A DNA stretch of 64,000 bases, from positions 8,710,157 through 8,774,156 of the forward strand of contig OZ234503.1 of assembly GCA_965153455.1 (NCBI GenBank), read 5' to 3'. The notes beneath the pieces are model-generated. The model made no database searches, was not told where the DNA came from, and worked only from the letters and a program-made list of their open reading frames with translations. Both the position numbers and the translations under genes were made by a program. The stretch is from Sphagnum compactum (taxonomy: Eukaryota; Bryophyta; Sphagnopsida; Sphagnales). Positions 33,560 through 46,544 of the stretch are shown here, piece by piece (position 1 is the stretch's first letter; the number at the start of each line of letters is the position of its first letter).

Positions 33560-36030
33560 ACTACCTAAAACCGTTGCCATTGAAAGTTAGTATGGATTTT
33601 AGCCACTTTGAAAGCTTGTGACAAATGATCTGATTAATAGTTAGCAATGCCCACATCTTGAAACATGGATTGCAATATAAGGGAAGTTTCCTTGTTGTTG
33701 CAAAGTTGGCTAGCATCATCATTTTGAAGAAAGAAGCTTGAGCTTTTAATTTTAGTTCATTAAACAAAGGTGGGATGTAGATTTGGTTGGCCCCAATGTT
33801 CTTCCCATGACAATAATGAGTCTACAAAATGCCAAGTTGTGCCAAAAAAATATGTCTAACTTTTGGTTGAACCCAAAATTTGGAATAAATAATCTCAATG
33901 GCATTCATAATTTCTTGTGAAGCGAATTATCACAGAAACTCATCAATTAAACCCTAAGCAACACCTATGCATTTTTTTTCACATCATGCATTTCCATGAA
34001 CCAGCTAATCCTAGAAACCTAGCTCAAAACACTTGTGACGGTGCATATTTTGTATTGCAATATAATATAGGTATGTCCATAAAAATGAAAAGTTTATGTA
34101 TTCAAACTTAGTGTTACGTTCAATAAACCAATTATGATGCAAAAGATTATTAGAGTTTCCACAATGTCTAAAAACTATTCAAAATCTTTTTCCCATACAT
34201 GGTTTGCTTATCACAATACATTTGATACAATTTTCTTTCACATTCTTTCATGGCAACAACAAAATCACATATGAAAATGTTTTGATTTTGAGCAACGTTT
34301 GATAAGCTTTGGACAATTTCTCGTATGGGAATCATGTAGGTCAAACCAAAAAAAATTCAACATCACACATAATTCTAGATTTGCTTTCACTGTGTCACAT
34401 GGGCTACTCATCAAAAATTTAAATCACAATTGGGTGCAATCACAAAAACATGACCCATTGTCATTATAACTAGTTTTTAAAATCATGTAAATGGAGCCAA
34501 ATAATGTGGAAATTTATTGTGAACTAGAAACCTTTTCATGTAATATCATTTAATATGTATTAATAAAACTTGTTGTAAAGTTTGAAGTGTTTTTAAAGAA
34601 ATTTACATGTCCAAAAAGACTCTTTTAACACTGTAGTTAATTTTAATAGTTTTTTTGTAACACTAATTGACATTTCTTGAAGAAAATTTTTTATGCTTCA
34701 AATGAATTATTATTTATCATTAATTTGGGTGCTTAAATACCATTCGCCCATAAATATGACTATAAATCCAAAATTTTAATCGTAAACCATTATGGATGGA
34801 ATAGAATATAGAAAACATTAATTTTAAATATTTTAAAATAATTAGATGCTTTAGAAAATTAACTTGAACCTATAATCTATTTTGACTTTCAATTAATTTA
34901 TTTAATAAATTTAGTTGGAATCCAATTAATTTGTAAAGAAGCAATTGTAATAAAAATATGGACAATGAACAAAGCCCTCCACTGTTTCCTTAATAACCAC
35001 GCCATAAAAGGGTGTGGGTGCGGGTCATGTTTGCACCTAAGTGATTTGTATTCTATCAAATTTTTTTTTGTGGGTGAAAGCATTGAGATCCAATGGATTT
35101 TTCACATTGCTTCAATCTTAGACACCAAAGGCAATTTTCAAAGAATTTGAGATGCCAAATTTGTCCTGTGTGTAACACAATGTATTTGTAGCAAATAGGA
35201 GGCAAATTTGTCCCTCAATTGTGTTGTAACATAGCTTTTGGAAAATAAATATTTGATTTACACCAAAACTTTTGAAACAAAACTAGATTTTGAAAGGCTA
35301 CGCAATTGAATCACACTACCCATAATAACTTTTGTTAGGTTATTTACTATACCACCATTCACCACTTGCTCCAAGGTTAATAGAATTGGTACACATTTCC
35401 AACCATCAACAACATAAACATGAACAATAATCCAACATTAGTAGTCCATAATGGTTACTTCATAAATAGAAATGGAAAGAAACCTTGTTTTTTGAACTAA
35501 TAAACATGTGTTTATGAGCACAATTTGATACATATATTCAACCATGATCCAAACATTTGAGTCATTCCAATGGTGATGGGGTTGTTTGGCATTTTTACAA
35601 AATAAAACAATTATCACATGCTCTCATAATTTGTGATTGGGTGTCCTTGTTATAGGAGATGGGAAATTGTTGCAAACTGCAAAAACTTCTATTTATTTTT
35701 AATGTGCAATCCAACATTTACCTAGTTTCTTAAGAAACCTCTTGCATGCATTGTAATAAACTGACATTTGTTTTTTGCATATTGGCTATTTACATTCATG
35801 TAATTATCTTTCATTTTGACACCCAACCTTACAACATGCAGTAGCCTTCAAGCTACGCCCAACATGTTTTTGCAAGCCGTCAAACTTGGGGACAAGTAAC
35901 TTTATTTTCTCAATAAAAGTGTAGGTGTTATACTTAACCATGGACATCTTGCCATTTGGGTCCATCAATTTCATCTTAAGAAAATTTTGCCCCAAAAATC
36001 TTGAAACACTCGATTCAATTCCCATTTTGT
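33560..36030 (-). pseudogene. Broken hAT-type transposase gene, copy 3 (same family as copy 1)
   Basis: The minus strand reads the same protein as copy 1 in the same order, but more decayed. The N-terminus has MKLMDPNGKMSMVKYNTYTF and LLVPKFDGLQKHVGRS (36000-35850). The core has FASYLLQIHCVTHRTNLA (about 35220-35160) and HWISMLSPTKKNLIEY (about 35105-35060). The middle has QNIFICDFVVAMKECERKLY (about 34290-34230). The C-terminal part has EIMNAIEIIYSKFWVQP (about 33930-33870). Many stops and frameshifts separate these. The stretch between 35230 and 35800 is unreadable. The dimerisation region was not found and may be lost. Confidence 0.75.
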
Positions 36031-36222
36031 TTTACTAGGTTTTTATGGTTTTGGACAAGTAGGGTCAGAGGTTAACATGATGTGCTCTCTTTTTGCACCA
36101 TGGGCAATGGTTAAGGAATAAACACCTCCTACACACAAAGATGTACCATCCTACCATGTGTTTGCAAGTTCTGTGAAGGGGCACTTAATAATTACTTTTA
36201 TCATAATCAATTTAAAGTCATA

Positions 36223-37788
36223 GGGTGAAAGCACATTATAGGGGGGGCCAAAATTGTTGTCACATTGTACTACTTTTTAGGGGTCCCATGTTTGAATTTC
36301 AGCCATGTCATTACTATGAAGGATTTTCACAATGTTTTTGCTTATTATGGTAGGTCAAAACTCAAATAAGTCAAATTCCAAATAAACCACATTTTTAAAT
36401 ATAATATGATGTGATGTTAGAGTATATTTGGGTCAAAACCTATAACTAGGAGCCAAAGGGATTATTTTAGAAAAGGACTATACATCCTTTTTCCCCAAAA
36501 TTTGTTTTACATGCAAATGAATTTTTGAATGAATTTTTTTTGTAACTTGTTCTAAAAAATATTTAAATGTTTCCCAACACATCACATTTTTTTATTAGTC
36601 ATTATCGAATAAATATTAATTTTTAAAAGTGTACAGATTCCTTATAAATTTAATGTTTCATCTTGAAAAATGATCAACATTTTAAGTCATCACCAAAAAT
36701 TAAAATTTCACATTCTTTAGTTTTATTATACTGCAATCTATAACTTTTCTTCATACATCATGTACATTATAACCTATGTATGTGTAGTAAAGGACTCTTG
36801 AAACTCTAAAATTCTAAAGCAATTTTGAAACATTCTTTGAATTTTTAAAGTCTTAGAATTCCACATTTTTAAAAGTACGAATGCTTTTTGAGTGTGGCTA
36901 ATATGTTCTTATCATTTATATTCTTTTCAATGAATATTCTTTGATTATACAAATCCCTTTGATTGTCTTTTGCAAAATTGACTCCATCTGACGCAGTAGG
37001 TGTACATTTTCAAACATCTTAAATTAAAACCAAAACTTAAAATTGGATCAAATGAAGTTTTACTTTAAGTTCCCTAACATTCATATGAGGGAAAAATGAC
37101 TAACTTGCCATGATTACTATGATTTTAAATGGTAATAAAAAAATAAATGTTTGATTTTGACTGATTATGTCTAACATTTGACACCCTTTTTGGCTCTTAG
37201 TTACGTCTTTTGACCTATTTGTGCCAAAAAAAAAAAAGTCACAATGTACTAAAAAATGAAAATATATTCAAAAAATGATTGAAATGATTTTTAATATTCA
37301 TGAAATTTGTAGTATCTATTAAACATTGTGATTCCATATGATTGGAATAAGTTTGTGAGCCATATGAAGAGTTTGATAATTATCATATCACAAATGGGTG
37401 TTTTTGGGGGTGATGACCATAAGTATGTGGTAAATTAACATTTTGATAAACTGTCACTTTCAAATGGAAATTGACAAAATATGTGAAGTGGGTCATTTTT
37501 GGAATTTCATTTCAAAGATTTTTTGGCTAATTGATTCAAACCCAAACCTAATGTAATCCAAAAACAAAAACAAGCTTTATTATATTGCATATACCCATTA
37601 TCCCTTGAATTTCATCTTTTAATTTTTTAAATATAATGTTAAATATCATTAACTTTGTGAAAATCAAAATATCAAGCCCAAACACCAAAAGTGAAACCCA
37701 AATTAAATGCAACATGTTTTGCAGAAATATACATACATACATGTCGTGAGAGTGCCCAAAGTGGCCCCCCCATAGTGTGCTTTCACCC
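36223..37788. mobile_element. GGGT-TIR element, 1566 bp
   Basis: The left end GGGTGAAAGCACATTATAGG and the right end, whose complement reads GGGTGAAAGCACACTATGGG, continue into a shared run of Gs and GCCA, giving TIRs of about 26 bp with few mismatches. CATA flanks both sides (36219-36222 and 37789-37792). It is longer than its relatives but has no transposase frame. The interior is AT-rich without a recognisable domain. It lies just upstream (on the minus strand) of hAT copy 3. Confidence 0.8.
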
Positions 37789-37792
37789 CATA

Positions 37793-39220
37793 AAACGTTT
37801 CAATGGGAGCAAATGAAAAGAAAAACTTGAAATTAAAAAATGGCAAGTGGTTTTAATGGAACCATTAAAGCCATTAGAGATGGCACAAAAAAACAAGACT
37901 ACAAGCCAACCTTAAACCTTAAGCAATGACAAAGTACAATAATGTAACAAAAAATGTTCAAGCTTGTGACATAACAAAACAAAAGTTTGGCCCTCGATGC
38001 AAAATTCACAATTTAACAAAACAAACATGTTGCTCCTTTGTGCACAATTAAACCTTAAACCCTAAACAATAACAAGGCGCAATAAATCAACAAAAATAAT
38101 TCAAGTAAAGGTTTAAGGAGTTTGAAATCCTATACGAACCTCAAACAATTCATGAAGAGGGTGACAAAGAGCGTGACATGCAAGCTTTTCAATTTGCAAT
38201 ATGCACCCATGCATTTTCAATGGGGAGCTTAATACTTGGGTGTGCAAATCTTTTAAATTGAATGTCTTGGATTGTTTTCAAAATTATTGATAGATTGTTC
38301 GAATAGCAAAATTGCACAATAATAACTTATATTGCAAAACAACACTCTTGAAACTTATAATAATAATGTACTCACCAAATCCCAATTCTCAAATTGTGCA
38401 TAAAATCCAAACTTGTAGCTTGAAGTTTCAATTATAAACAGAAAAACTTTGATATTGTATGTGTTGCAATTATTCAATCATCAATGCATTATGTAATAAT
38501 CACAATTTCAACAAAAAAAATAATAGCTAGAAAATAAGTTACAATAGACAAAACGTTGAAGGCTTGCCACTAAGTATTCCAATTTAATTTGTAAATTGTT
38601 CTTTAATTGTTGTTGAAGCTTGTGTAGTGTGTTTCAATGGTGGCTATAGATTGTTCAAGACTTGTGAACAAGAGGTGACACCCTATTTAGACACATTGAA
38701 TTGGAGCATTGAAAAGGCATTGGTGTTGTACAAACACATCACAAATGAAAAAGAGCTTGTGACAAAGCAATGACAACTTGTGACAAGGCTCCTTTGAAAA
38801 TAGGCACCCTGTGGCTCTTGAGTGTCAAACAAAATGGCAACCATCCTCAACAATTGGTTTAAAAAGTTGGCCTTGTTTTTTGAAAAGGATGTTGGATCAC
38901 AACAATTTTGGTAAAATCTAGGGGCTTAATTTAAAATGGGAAGTCAAAAGGGACTTTTTTAGGTTGAAATTATGTGAAATTTTTCCATTAAAAAATTCAT
39001 CCATCCATAGGAGGATTTAACTAGATTTGGTTATAAGACAAGTAAGACAATAAGTTTTTGGTAGTCTTGTTGTTATTTAGCAACTTGTAAGAGCAAGTGT
39101 TTTAACTTTGATGCACTTTGATGCTTGTGTAGTCCACCATAATTGTGTTTTGAGGATATGTGTGTTAATAGGAAGGTGATTACTCAACGGATTTGCATCG
39201 AGTAGTTCTACAAATTCTGT
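37793..39220. other. Intergenic, nothing recognised
   Basis: AT-rich with short chance frames. No repeat unit or element end found. Confidence 0.35.
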
Positions 39221-39224
39221 TGTT

Positions 39225-39878
39225 AGGTGTTTACATGGTAAGGTGGACCAATTTTTGCATCACGGGGGTACTTTTTCTACAATGGGTGTGATTGCAACTT
39301 TTATATCTTATTACATATGTTGGGTTTGGTTAATAGGGACTCATTTTCAAATAATATACTTTAATATTTACATGGTGCAATCTTTTTTAATGCAAAAAAA
39401 AAAACATCCCAAGAGCTATATATGGACTTTTGGAATTGAAAATTAACTGGGGTGTAATGCTAATTGCAATTAGGCTAATGGACTTTAATTTGGTTCAATA
39501 ATGGATCTAGGATTTGTTTAGGGAATTGGTTTCAAAGTGGAAATCTATTAATAAAAACAATGCAAAAGAGTTTTGCATCATATGAATTGGAGGTATTACA
39601 TTATGGACTTTTGATTATTGGAAAAACACACCCTATTTTTAAAAGTCCATAACATTTAAAAAGAAAGGTGTTTTGAGTTTAAACTTTGCAAACTTATATA
39701 AATCACTAGGCTCCACAATGCACAAATCACATATGGAAAAAAAATGTTAAGAATGGATAGATAGATCATTTTGTCATCATCATGTGTCAACATTGTGCAC
39801 ATTATAAAGCTTGCAAAACGGACTTTGGGCCAAGTTATTTTTTGTCAGGTTTTGGTCCACCCAACCATGCTAAGATCT
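39225..39878. mobile_element. GGGT-TIR family element, diverged ends, 654 bp
   Basis: The left end AGGTGTTTACATGGTAAGGT followed by GGACCAA pairs with a right end whose complement reads AGATCTTAGCATGGTTGGGT followed by GGACCAA. Both keep the family spacing of 16 bases before GGTGGACC, and the outer bases are eroded. The interior holds ATGGACTTT or its complement at 39422, 39479, 39603 and 39641, plus CGGACTTTGG near 39821. The length equals that of the 20093 copy. The flanking 4 bases (TGTT and TGCC) match only in part. Confidence 0.6.
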
Positions 39879-39882
39879 TGCC

Positions 39883-41780
39883 ATAGTGATAATGGGAGTT
39901 AAAAATTCCATCAATTTGCTAATAAACATAGAAAATGAAGTTTTATAGGTACAAGGTGGTGTAACAATTGACAAAAAATTGCAAAATTTGGTTTGACAGA
40001 AAGAAATTTCCTTACACAATGAGTGAAGAAAGGTGTTGCCACAATCGGTAATTTTTTATTACTTTTTAATAGACAGCTCATCAATGTAAAGGTGGTGCTC
40101 AAAAGTGTCATTTGCCAAATCGATTTAAATACTTAATTGCACTGCTACTACTATTGCATTTAACACTTTGATATGGTCACGATGGCATTTGCGTCCAAGT
40201 GTAGCACTAATAAATCAATATTTGTAAGTAGTAGCCTTGATCAATGATCTTGTTAATTGTGAAAGAAAGTAATAAACATTGATGAAAACACCTATGGATG
40301 GAATTGTGTGATCTTAAATGAATGTTTAAGGACAATCACTTAAAGAAATGTATTGTTGAAACATTGCATGAAAATTGATAAACACATGTGCTACAAATGT
40401 ATGCACCAACATTGGTAGTCAACAATGGTAATTGGCAATATGTAATCAATTTTTTATCTAAAATTGGTATAACAAATTATTACATTGATTTCAAACAAGA
40501 AATTGGAGTATGTTAATAATAGAAAGAAAGTTTGTGGATCTTTTAATAAAAACAATTTGACTATGAATTGATATTCTGTTGTAAGAAGAGTTGTGTAGAA
40601 CACCATTATGTTGGTTATGAATGAAATGATGCAATGCCATTGAAACATGTTGTAAGTTAAATAATTGGATAATTCAATTAATTATAGAATATAATGTTCA
40701 ACAATGGTTCAATGGAAAATTCTTGGAAAAATACAAATCAAGGGTTATCCATGTTGCAACCTTTGCTTGGAAAAAGAAAGTAGTTGATCAGAAATGAAGT
40801 TCCAAAAGTAATAAGGGTAGAAGAAAAATGTCAAATGCAACCAAGGTTAGAAAGAATTTGTTGTCACTCCATGAATAATGGAGTGAGCTAATCAATTCAA
40901 GGAAGATCATTCTATAATCTGAACAACAAAATTCCAACCAAAAAATGAAAACAACATAGATAGAATTTAGTATTCAACACTATATTGTTTGCTAGATCCA
41001 TGATCTTGTTAAAAATTGGGAATGTTAATATGTAGTTTAGAATTGTTGTAACGAAATATTGTTGAAAAAAATTAAACACATGATGGTGTGTCCAAGCAAA
41101 ATTGTTGGTGAGAATGTTGCTTGAAATACGAGATCAATTAGTAGTAAATGAAGCATTAAAAGAAATAAAAACCAATATTGATCAATGGTATGTTTTTTAA
41201 TGAATTGTAGTTTAAAAACATAAAGGGCAAGAAATATTTATGGCACTTGAGTTGGTGAAAGCAAATAAATTGTAGGATTACATTATAATATAGGAAAAAG
41301 TTATATAAGATCACCTACCAAATGTACATTAGTTTGTGTTGCACATAAGTTGCATGTCCATTTTTAAAAAATCATTATTTTATTCAAACAAGTAAAGAAA
41401 ATTCTACAATGTATAGGCTAGATCAAATCTATAATAAAAAACCTCCTTCAACATCTAAAGATGCAAAAACATGTACAAAACATTGTTCCAAAACTGAAAA
41501 ACTTGGTTGTTAAAAATCTATAAACATATTATGGTCTACAATTGTAATAGTTCTAAAAATTCTAAAAAATATTTTGCGATGGAAATCCTTCCAAAAAATA
41601 GAAAATAACATTGTTAAATCCTTTATTGGCACTAGAAGAAAATTTCAAATATATGACCAAGTTTATAATTAGTATTCCAATCATAAAGGGTAAAAATGTT
41701 TAATAGTTTTAAAGTCATTATAGATTAGTTGTTTAAGGGATAAAAACACACTACAATGGATTTATTTACATGTTATAAAA
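39883..41780. other. Intergenic, nothing recognised
   Basis: Very AT-rich DNA without a gene, domain or clear repeat border. Confidence 0.35.
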
Positions 41781-41792
41781 GCATAATTTTTT

Positions 41793-42353
41793 GGGTGAGA
41801 TACATATTATTGATAAAACCCATATGCAAGTTGAAAATTCTAACAAAAATGGACTCAAATAAGTGAAATGAACTTCTTTCCCCTTCTAAGTTTCAAATAA
41901 TTACGCCAATAACATTAATATTCAATGAAAGATGGACTTTGTAATATAGGTAATTCCTAGGTCACAGTCCATAAAAAAAATGTGTTATGGACACATTGCT
42001 TATAAGAAAATTGAATTTTTTTCTCACAAATTTGGGACATGTTATACTTTCAAGGGTTATGACACTTGAGATTAAAGTTCTTGGAAAAATTGAATTATAT
42101 AATAGACTTTGTAATTGCTTATTATGCATAATAATAGTCCAATTTTTTTCATGACCAAAAGTATATGGAGGTGTTAAAAAAGGTTGAAACCAAAACATCA
42201 TTAACTTGGACATGGAAAAAATGCCAACTTTAATATCGTTTCAAAGTTTTTTTTGTTTTTGTCTAGTTTTTTATGTTCAAAAATGCACTAAAGAATCTCC
42301 CAAAATGGACTTTGCAGTTGATGTTTTTGGTCCACCCTAGTGGGCTTTCACCC
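41793..42353. mobile_element. GGGT-TIR family element, right end clear, left end uncertain
   Basis: The right end reads on the complement GGGTGAAAGCCCACTAGGGT followed by GGACCAAAA, a close match to the ends at 36223 and 39225. The best left partner is GGGTGAGATACATATTAT at 41793, which keeps about 10 of the first 16 bases. ATGGACTTT occurs at 41932 and 42305, with AGTCCAT at about 41966. No 4-bp duplication is visible, so the left border may be wrong or truncated. Confidence 0.5.
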
Positions 42354-42357
42354 TAGA

Positions 42358-45300
42358 ACAATAGTCATTTAGGACATGATGTGACACATTTCATCCATCA
42401 ATTATAAAGGACATATGTGAAGTCATTAATGATAGTTTATTCATTGTTTAATTTTTTTTAGATTGGACCCAAAACCTTAATAAATCAATAATAATATTGG
42501 ACCCAAATTGGACCCAATAAACACATGTAGAAACAATAGAATTTTGATATGTAATGGATATTAGCATATTAGTTTCAAATGTGCTTTTGGGCTTGAAAAT
42601 AATGAAATTTGAAGTTGTTAGTTTAATAAAAGTTCATCAATTTTACATAATATAGAGCATGGATGCATGATTTTCATGGTATTTGATTGAAATGTAAATT
42701 CATGTTTGTATTGATAAGTAATGTGCTATGCAGTATGTATGAATTATCTTTAGTTAATTAATTTAACCATGATTTGTATATTTTTCAACTGTTTGCCTTG
42801 TATGTTTCATGTTGAAAATGTACTTATTTAAATTTTATTTTATATTGAATCTATCTATACATATAACAAACTATTTAGTAATTATTTTATCATTTAGTTT
42901 GAAAATTGGATTAAAACCATCCTAGGTCATCCATTAAACTATAGGTTCTCAATCTAGCTCGGGTTACAATTTTTCTTGTGATCTTTTATGTTAAATTCCA
43001 AACCATAACTAGTTTTTAACTATACCCTAAAGTGGAGTTAGTTAACCCGACAATACCATGCATGTTTTTGCAACACAATTAAGGCCCCCCCCCAAAGAAC
43101 CACCCTTGCATACCACTACCTATATATTATAGCCATCCACCCTATTTGGAAAATATGAAAAGAAAACATTGGGTTTGTTCCTATTATCCAATTGCACCCT
43201 ATTGCAAGGGGCATGAATTGGTGTTTTAGGTGTTAATCATTGTAATTATTTTCATTTATTTGTGTTGCTTACAAACCTTGGCATGGAAGGTGTCCAAAAT
43301 AAAAGGTTGGAATGTGTGGGATTTGTGATGATGATGTTGACTAAAATGTGAATCATGTTTTGGATAAGATTATGTCAACACATTGATGAAAAGTCTATTG
43401 TTTGAAGGAAAGTGTTAGGGTTTAGGGTTTGTGATGACTCTTGCCTATCATCGAACATTTTCCAATATTTTTTCCATTCCTTATCCAAATTGAATAATTT
43501 TTGTGTCATTGGACACCCAAATTGGAAAGTTGTTTTTTGCAAATCAAAAGCAAAGGAGCAACACAGAAAACACTGGAAGAGGATGAGTAACAGTCATATT
43601 TTCCTCATTTTAGTTTGATTTGAGTGATTTAAAATGTGATGGGTGCACCAATTAAGCCTTTACAAACTTGTTTATATTCTAAAGGCAAAGATGCAAGGAT
43701 CAAATAATTTAAACTATAAAATTTCCTAATCTATTTAAATTCACCCATCAACGAACATTGAACCCCCTTACACCAAAAACCATATCTTCCCCTATTTCTT
43801 TACTTGAAATTGTTTTGTGGCGTTGGAAGCATTAGGTGGAGGGCTACAAATGTTCTTTGAGCTTAAGAAGCAAAAGAACAATGTGTGAGGATTTGACCTC
43901 TTTAGACTTTTTAAATGTTTGTTCATCAGCTATCTACCTTAAGTTGTTCATTTGAAAATTGATTTCCTAAGCAATGGAGGTTGACATTTCACATTACATC
44001 ATGCGTTCCCATATGTTCATTGGCATGTGTGCATTTCAAAAGGTAGATGAGTTGTGTGTATATGCAACGAAGAAGGCTTGCCACTAACAAATCTCACCTT
44101 AGATGGATTTGAAAGGTAAGGAAAAATATTGTTGATGGTTTATTCCTACATCACACAAAACCATATTCCTCATTAAACTACATGTGTCTTGGTAATGTTG
44201 TGTTTCTTGGAAATGGCCAAACCTTCAAACGAAATATATGTACAACCTATCACAATGGGAGAAGCACAATAAATTGTCTCGTTAGTCACACATTGTGCTA
44301 GGTTAAATGATACCCAAATAGCCTATGGGATTTAAAAATGATGTTTTATGCAATGACATTCATACCTCTTTTGATGCACACCCCATACATAAGACTTCTT
44401 TTTTCACCTCTCATCATGTGACTTCTCATTGGTTCAAGTCTTTGAACATCTTGTAAACCCATAGTTTTTAACAATCTCCAAGGGGCGTTGTCCCTTGCCA
44501 TTTTCCCCTCCCCATTTCTAGTTATTGATTTCTAGTTGCAAATGACATAATTCCTTTTAGTGTGGTTAGATTAGAATCCTAAAATAATAACTAATTATGG
44601 AGTCCCACAAAAAGTAGTTTGAAAGTATGAATATGTAGAAACTTCCAAACTGAAAAATGAAAAATCATTTGGAGATTGTTCATAAATCTAGTGCTGAAGT
44701 TATTTTAAGGAGATTTAAATATTGAAACCATGAATCGTCACAAATGTTAGTTCGAAGTTTTACACATTAGATTCAATGTGCATGCTTTTTATGTATTCCA
44801 TTTAATGAATAAAATGATACAAGAGAAAGATATTTATAGTGGTTAGGTTTTATTAGTGTTTAAAACTAATAACCTAACAGTAAACAATAATATATTCAAA
44901 TTCAAACTTAGTAATTAGGAACTAATTCAAATTGAAATGTAAACTAACTACTAAATAGTTCAAATTTAAATTAACTAGCCAGTAATAGAACTAGTAGCTA
45001 ATTATTATACTAGAAAAATAAAATTGTAATTACTATCTATAAAGATAAAATAAGAAAATATCAATTAGCAAAGAGACTATTTAAATAGGGGGGCCAATCA
45101 TTATTGTTGGCAAATCCAAAATATTAGCTTCTTTTCACATGCCCTCATGAGGGGCATTTTACTTGGGCATTTTTAAAAGTGTAAAGTGGATTTCACACTA
45201 TTGAGCTACTATATGTGATCCAAAATATAGTATGCATGCCATTTTACTTGTTGATGGAGATGCTCTAATGAACGTATCATCTAAACAAACATCTTACTGG

Positions 45301-45750
45301 AAAATGATGATATTACCTTGGGAATGAGTTTAAAACTTTGTGAAGTAATTCTTATAGGATAATAATTTTTTGTAGTTTGTTATGTGTTATTGGAATCCAA
45401 CTCAATGTGGATAGGGTTTCAATGTTTGTGTGTGCATGTTTTCGTGTGTGTGACTTTGTTAGTTTCAATATTGTTGAGTGTCAATTTAATAGTGCATGAC
45501 AACTTATAATGACCTGAGAGAATGATTTTTTAAACTGGAGAATTTTCACCAAATTTTGACTTATGATTTTTCGTGGAAAATCTGGCACAAATAATTTGGA
45601 AGTGATTTGGGAATTCACAACTCACTCTCAGTCTAGGTTGTTACAGCCTTTTAAATCTTTCATGTGTTTTCTTGTTTGAGTCTCCCATCCACAAACTGGG
45701 GATAGAAGTCCCAAAAAAGAGCTGTTGTAAAAGCTATTGCAGTGACTAGC
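42358..45750. other. Intergenic, nothing recognised
   Basis: Only chance frames (68 codons or fewer). A run of nine Cs occurs near 43085. No transposase motif could be read on either strand. Confidence 0.35.
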
Positions 45751-45752
45751 TA

Positions 45753-46441
45753 TTGTGCATTCACACATAAAGACATTGCTATGTGCCACAACTTATTTTG
45801 CTACCCTAACACCATAGAGCATTGAGACTACCAAATGTACCCCCTAAAGGTATGTAGGGGTATCATTGTCTGGTGAAACAGTGGGAGAGTTAGGAGTTTG
45901 GAGCAGCCTGTCTTTACTGGTGAAATTTGGCCAAATAGTGAAATTAAAAATCTTAGAAAGAAGTGAATTTTGAGGTTTTTGGTCACCAAAAGTGAGGGGA
46001 AAAAGGGTTAAAATCACTGGACCTATATATTTGGTATTCATGTAGCCATAAACATAGAAGGATGATTATTTATTTCTGATTTACAGCCAGATTTGGCTAA
46101 ATCTACCTAAAGATGATCACCATTTCTTCTTCTACATCTGCCTATGGATGATAGGCACTTTGGCTACAAACAAAAATTCCTAAAAAACCACTGGTCTATA
46201 GTTGCTCTATGTGGGCAATAAGTGGGAAGGAGGAGGGACCTAGACCCCCCCATCTTGTATGTGCTAGCTAACTTTGAGTTAAAAGATCATTTTTTGCCTT
46301 GTTAACTAAAGTTGAAGAAATGTTTAAGATCCAGGTTTTACACTAGATTGAATGTTAGCTACCACCAATGCTAACATCCTTGCCATCTACAAAGCCACAT
46401 CATTAATATTGTTAGCTAACAATCCATATGTGAATGCACTT
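45753..46441. mobile_element. Possible MITE related to the 17266 element
   Basis: The outer strings TTGTGCATTCACACATA (left) and, on the complement, AAGTGCATTCACATATG (right) are inverted repeats with few mismatches. They resemble the GGTGCATTC ends of the 17266-17476 Tourist-like MITE. No TAA or other flanking duplication is visible, so this may be chance or an eroded copy. Confidence 0.3.
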
Positions 46442-46544
46442 GAAAATTAGGAAAACTTAACATTGACTTACCGTTGATTTAACATGATGTGCGAATCATG
46501 TTTTTAGTAAGATTCAATCTTTAATCTTTGATATTAGTATTTAC

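Noticed and set aside
35072-35090. GGGTGAAAGCATTGAG as a GGGT element end
   Set aside because: It is the antisense of the hAT copy 3 coding motif HWISMLSPTKK, present for coding reasons.
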